Shown in pieces: positions 61,744 to 64,000 of a stretch of DNA of 64,000 nucleotides; within the stretch, counting starts at the first letter, position 1, and the number at the start of each line of letters is the position of its first letter. The notes below the pieces were generated by a model. The model saw only the letters and a list, made by a program, of their open reading frames with translations, searched no databases and had not been told where the DNA came from. The stretch is from contig CAZLHI010000007.1 in assembly GCA_964559435.1 (NCBI GenBank), positions 48,290 to 112,289 on the forward strand, written 5' to 3'. The stretch comes from Hebobacterum sp964559435. Its GTDB lineage: Bacteria > Armatimonadota > Hebobacteria > Hebobacterales > Hebobacteraceae. Position numbers and translations under genes: made by a program.

Positions 61744-62169
61744 GTGACGCCCGAGAACAAAGCCTGGCTGCGGGGCTTGCCCAGGGAGCTGCGGTTCCAG
61801 CTCGCGGGCCGGCGCGTCCTATGCGTCCACGGCAGCCCGCGGCGGATCAACGAGTACCTCTACGAGGATCGGCCCAGCCGGAGCCTGCAGCGCATGTTCG
61901 CCGAGCTTGGCGCCGATGTCGTCCTCTGCGGCCACACCCACCTCCCCTACCACCGGCGCGTAGGCGACGTTCACCTCATCAACTCTGGCACTGCGGGCCG
62001 GCCGCGCGATGGTGATACGCGAGTGTGCTATGCGCTCATTGACCTGGGGGAAGACGTGCAAGTGGAGTTCCCGCGCGTGTCGTACGACTTCGAAGCGGCG
62101 GCACAAGCGATCGAGCAGACGGAGTTGCCCGACGAGTTTGCAGAAGCGCTCCGCACGGGCCGCCACTAA
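61744..62169 (+). pseudogene. 5'-truncated calcineurin-like metallophosphoesterase
   Basis: The visible 141 codons match only the C-terminal half of YfcE/MJ0936-type phosphodiesterases: TPENKAWLRGLPRELRFQLAGRRVLCVHGSPRRINEYLYEDRP, VVLCGHTHLPYHRRVG and HLINSGTAGRPRDGDTRVCYALIDL. The N-terminal metal ligands (DIHGN and GDxVGYG segments) should lie before 61744, but the upstream sequence in all three frames shows nothing similar. Without them the product cannot be active. Probably a gene remnant left by a deletion that also set the edge of the neighbouring operon. Confidence 0.6.
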
Positions 62170-62347
62170 CCGTCCCCGCCCCCAATGGAGGACTGTACTG
62201 CGGCGGCCACGCCCCCCCGAGCCGCCCCACCAAGCTCTGAATCACCAGCGGCTGGAGGCAGCAGCGCCAGATGACACCGTTTCGCGAACAGAGGGAACAG
62301 GGCTGTGAGCGCGATCACGAATAGCCAGATAGACTCACATTTCGCCG

Positions 62348-62376
62348 TTGACAGCTCCCCGAATTCTGGGTATCAT
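62348..62376 (+). promoter_or_regulatory. arsR-acr3 promoter
   Basis: TTGACA (62348-62353), 17 bases, TATCAT (62371-62376). The -10 overlaps the operator. The stretch 62170-62347 before it holds no gene I can support. Confidence 0.75.
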
Positions 62377-62397
62377 ATGTACATAGGAACATATGAT
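62372..62397 (+). promoter_or_regulatory. ArsR operator (9-bp inverted repeat)
   Basis: ATCATATGT, eight bases, ACATATGAT: a perfect 9-bp inverted repeat covering the -10 and the likely start point, three bases before the arsR ATG. This geometry is what a dimeric ArsR/SmtB repressor needs to block transcription. Confidence 0.75.
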
Positions 62398-62399
62398 TC

Positions 62400-62759
62400 A
62401 TGGCCGATCTCGCGCGTATGCTGAAGGCGCTTTCAGATCCGACGAGACTGCGCATCGTTCAGTTGCTGAACGGGCGGGATGAGCTGTGCGTCTGCGAGAT
62501 CGTGGACGCGCTCGAAGTGCCGCAATACAGTGTCTCCCGGCATCTGGGGGTGCTCAAGGCGGCTGGTGTGGTGACGGACTGGCGGCAGGGCAAGTGGATG
62601 CACTACGCGCTCGATGACAAGCTGTCAGAGGAGGAGCGTAATGTTATCAGAGCCGTCTGCGCTCGGGCTGAGCAGGAGACGACCGTACGCCGAGACCGCC
62701 GCCGCTTGGAGCAGTGCCTGAGACCACGAGTGGACGGAGGGATGATACAGTGCCCTTGA
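62400..62759 (+). CDS. arsR: ArsR-family metalloregulator
   Basis: A 119-residue winged-helix repressor. LKALSDPTRLRIVQLLNGRDELCVCEIVDALEVPQYSVSRHLGVLKAAGVVTDWRQGKWMHYAL is the complete fold. ELCVCEI carries the Cys pair of the arsenite-binding ELCVCD box, with the final Asp changed to Glu. The recognition helix is YSVSRHLGVLK. Ligand binding should release it from the operator at 62372-62397. AGGAA inside the operator serves as a weak ribosome-binding site. It precedes the acr3 gene by 70 bases. Confidence 0.93.
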   Translation: MADLARMLKALSDPTRLRIVQLLNGRDELCVCEIVDALEVPQYSVSRHLGVLKAAGVVTDWRQGKWMHYALDDKLSEEERNVIRAVCARAEQETTVRRDRRRLEQCLRPRVDGGMIQCP

Positions 62760-62829
62760 GCTGTTCCGCGGGGCCTATACATGCACTTCTGCACATAGGC
62801 GCATCTAATCAGTCGGACGGGGAGAGCAG

Positions 62830-63906
62830 GTGACCGACTCCCGGACAGCTCGGCTTTCCTTCCTCGACCGCTACCTCACGCTCTGGATCTTCCTCGGCAT
62901 GGCTGTCGGCGTGGGCCTCGGCTACCTTGCGCCCGGAGTCGTTGGGCTCATCACCCGCCTCCAGGTCGGCACTACCTCCGTTCCCATCGCGGTCGGCCTC
63001 ATCCTCATGATGTACCCGCCCCTGGCCAAGGTGCGCTACGAGGAGCTGCCCACCGTCTTCCGAGACTGGCGCATCCTTGCGCTCTCGCTCCTCATGAACT
63101 GGATCATCGGGCCGATCGTCATGTTCGTGCTGGCCATCCTGCTTCTACGGGACATGCCAACCTACATGGTCGGCGTCATCCTCGTCGGCCTCGCCCGCTG
63201 CATCGCCATGGTCTTGGTCTGGAATGACCTCGCGAGGGGCGATTCCGAATACGTCGCCGGTCTCGTCGCCTTCAATGCCCTGTTCCAGGTGCTCACGTAT
63301 TCGGTATATGCCTACGTCTTCATCACGATCCTGCCCCCGCTGGTCGGCCTCCGGGGCGCTGTGGTCGAGGTCTCGATGGCCGAGATCGCCCGCAGCGTCT
63401 TCATCTACCTGGGCATTCCGTTCCTCGGCGGGGTCATCACCCGTATCACGCTCGTGAGGTCGAAAGGGAAGCGGTGGTATCACGAGCGCTTCATACCTCG
63501 CATCAGCCCGATCACGCTCATCGCCCTGCTGTTCACCATCCTCGTCATGTTCTCGCTCAAGGGCGAGTACATCGTCCGCCTGCCGCTCGACGTGGTACGG
63601 GTGGCCATCCCCCTCCTCTTGTACTTCGTCCTCATGTGGATCGGCACGTTCTTCCTGGCGAAGCGCATCGGCGCCGACTATCCGAAGACAGCCACTCTCG
63701 CCTTCACCGCCGCCAGCAACGACTTCGAGCTCGCGATCGCCGTCGCTGTAGCCGTCTTCGGGATTCACTCGGCCCAGGCCTTCGCCACCGTCATCGGGCC
63801 GCTGGTGGAGGTGCCAGTGCTCATCAGCCTGGTGAACCTCTCGCTCGCATTCCAGCGGCGGTACTTTGCGCCCAAAGCGGTCGCCTCAGAAGGAGTAGTT
63901 TCGTGA
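62830..63906 (+). CDS. acr3: ACR3-family arsenite efflux transporter
   Basis: A 358-residue inner-membrane carrier of the BART superfamily with ten membrane segments that expels arsenite using the proton motive force. LTLWIFLGMAVGVGLGYLAPGV, IAVGLILMMYPPLAKVRYEELP, VGLARCIAMVLVWNDLARGD with the conserved Cys, and AFTAASNDFELAIAVAVAVFGI with the conserved Glu are the ACR3 hallmarks. GTG start after GGGGAGAGCAG. The last bases overlap the next gene (GTGA). Confidence 0.95.
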   Translation: MTDSRTARLSFLDRYLTLWIFLGMAVGVGLGYLAPGVVGLITRLQVGTTSVPIAVGLILMMYPPLAKVRYEELPTVFRDWRILALSLLMNWIIGPIVMFVLAILLLRDMPTYMVGVILVGLARCIAMVLVWNDLARGDSEYVAGLVAFNALFQVLTYSVYAYVFITILPPLVGLRGAVVEVSMAEIARSVFIYLGIPFLGGVITRITLVRSKGKRWYHERFIPRISPITLIALLFTILVMFSLKGEYIVRLPLDVVRVAIPLLLYFVLMWIGTFFLAKRIGADYPKTATLAFTAASNDFELAIAVAVAVFGIHSAQAFATVIGPLVEVPVLISLVNLSLAFQRRYFAPKAVASEGVVS

Positions 63907-64000
63907 ACGACGAGATCATCGAGTGCCCATGCTATCGCGTGTGCCCTTTGCTGGGGGTAGAGCCGCGGCAATGGTGCCGCTACCGGAAGTCGGACCTGCC
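63903..64000 (+). CDS. Cys-rich protein, N-terminal part (cut by window edge)
   Basis: The GTG overlaps the acr3 stop. The first 32 residues read NDEIIECPCYRVCPLLGVEP and WCRYRKSDL, with four Cys that could hold arsenite, zinc or a cluster. Co-transcription with arsR-acr3 suggests an arsenic-related role, but the fragment is too short to name. Confidence 0.5.
   Translation, partial: MNDEIIECPCYRVCPLLGVEPRQWCRYRKSDL

Noticed and set aside
62172..62330. Minus-strand frame with a membrane-like segment IWLFVIALTALFPLFAKR, divergent from arsR
   Set aside because: No start codon with a ribosome-binding site in the right place, a Gly/Ala-rich tail, and no clear family. Possibly a remnant, but not supportable.

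Overview
This is a 64 kb chromosomal window from a GC-rich (about 65 percent by eye) bacterium with short intergenic gaps and many ATGA/GTGA-type gene overlaps. Several genes start with GTG or TTG, and two appear to start with CTG. No rRNA, tRNA, CRISPR array, insertion sequence or prophage was seen. The gene content points to a deep-branching, probably uncultivated lineage: a GuaB3-type IMP dehydrogenase, B12-dependent ribonucleotide reductase with NrdR, a four-subunit pyruvate:ferredoxin oxidoreductase, an Nfn-like flavoprotein pair, two very large DUF6785/OPT-like membrane proteins, and a protein with a pilin-like C-terminal segment. Armatimonadota or a relative fits, but this is an inference from family distribution, not a phylogeny.

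Layout. 1-2037 (minus): a HAD hydrolase cut by the window edge, a QueG-like Fe-S protein and a methyltransferase behind a good promoter. 2165-4385 (plus): lineage-specific membrane proteins and a truncated beta-helix protein. 4458-11120 (plus): one tight operon fumA-fumB-hisH-hisA-hisF-DUF6785 transporter-hisI::cmk, ending in an unusual fusion of phosphoribosyl-AMP cyclohydrolase and cytidylate kinase. 11148-13724: secreted proteins and a zinc ribbon. 13769-18786: miaB, then nrdR-nrdJ behind two tandem consensus promoters. 18840-28047 (minus): signal peptidase I, YjbQ, two alpha-glucan hydrolases, a KDG-kinase-like sugar kinase and porGDAB. 28354-32815: a nucleoside hydrolase, an Nfn-like pair and a third FAD oxidoreductase. 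32998-40824: an exported PCMT, a CvpA/zinc-ribbon protein, guaB3-guaA-hpt behind a structured leader, rho and a DUF151 nuclease. 40841-48773: gene remnants, a methyltransferase, a YfhO-like protein, dprA, mtnP, a homocysteine methyltransferase and an APC permease. 48860-51716 (minus): SPOR protein, grpE and ftsZ. 51821-61551 (minus): the most unusual region. 61744-64000 (plus): a truncated phosphoesterase and an arsenic operon (arsR-acr3) with a clear operator.

How genes work together. GH15 glucoamylase and debranching enzyme would release sugars from alpha-glucans, the PfkB-type kinase may feed an Entner-Doudoroff branch, and Por plus the Nfn-like pair would connect pyruvate oxidation to ferredoxin and NAD(P)H. 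GuaB3, GuaA and Hpt cover purine synthesis and salvage. NrdR would control NrdJ.

The best candidate for an undescribed system is the six-gene operon at 51821-61453. It encodes a 1575-residue membrane protein that joins a PA/M28 peptidase-like domain, whose metal ligands and catalytic glutamate appear to be lost, to an FtsX/MacB-type permease. It also encodes an OPT-like transporter, a protein of unknown function, a PqqD-like peptide-recognition protein without a radical SAM partner, a short FtsX-like permease and a LolD/MacB-type ATPase. I suggest a heteromeric mechanotransmission or export ABC complex with a pseudo-peptidase sensor or receptor. That function is inference.
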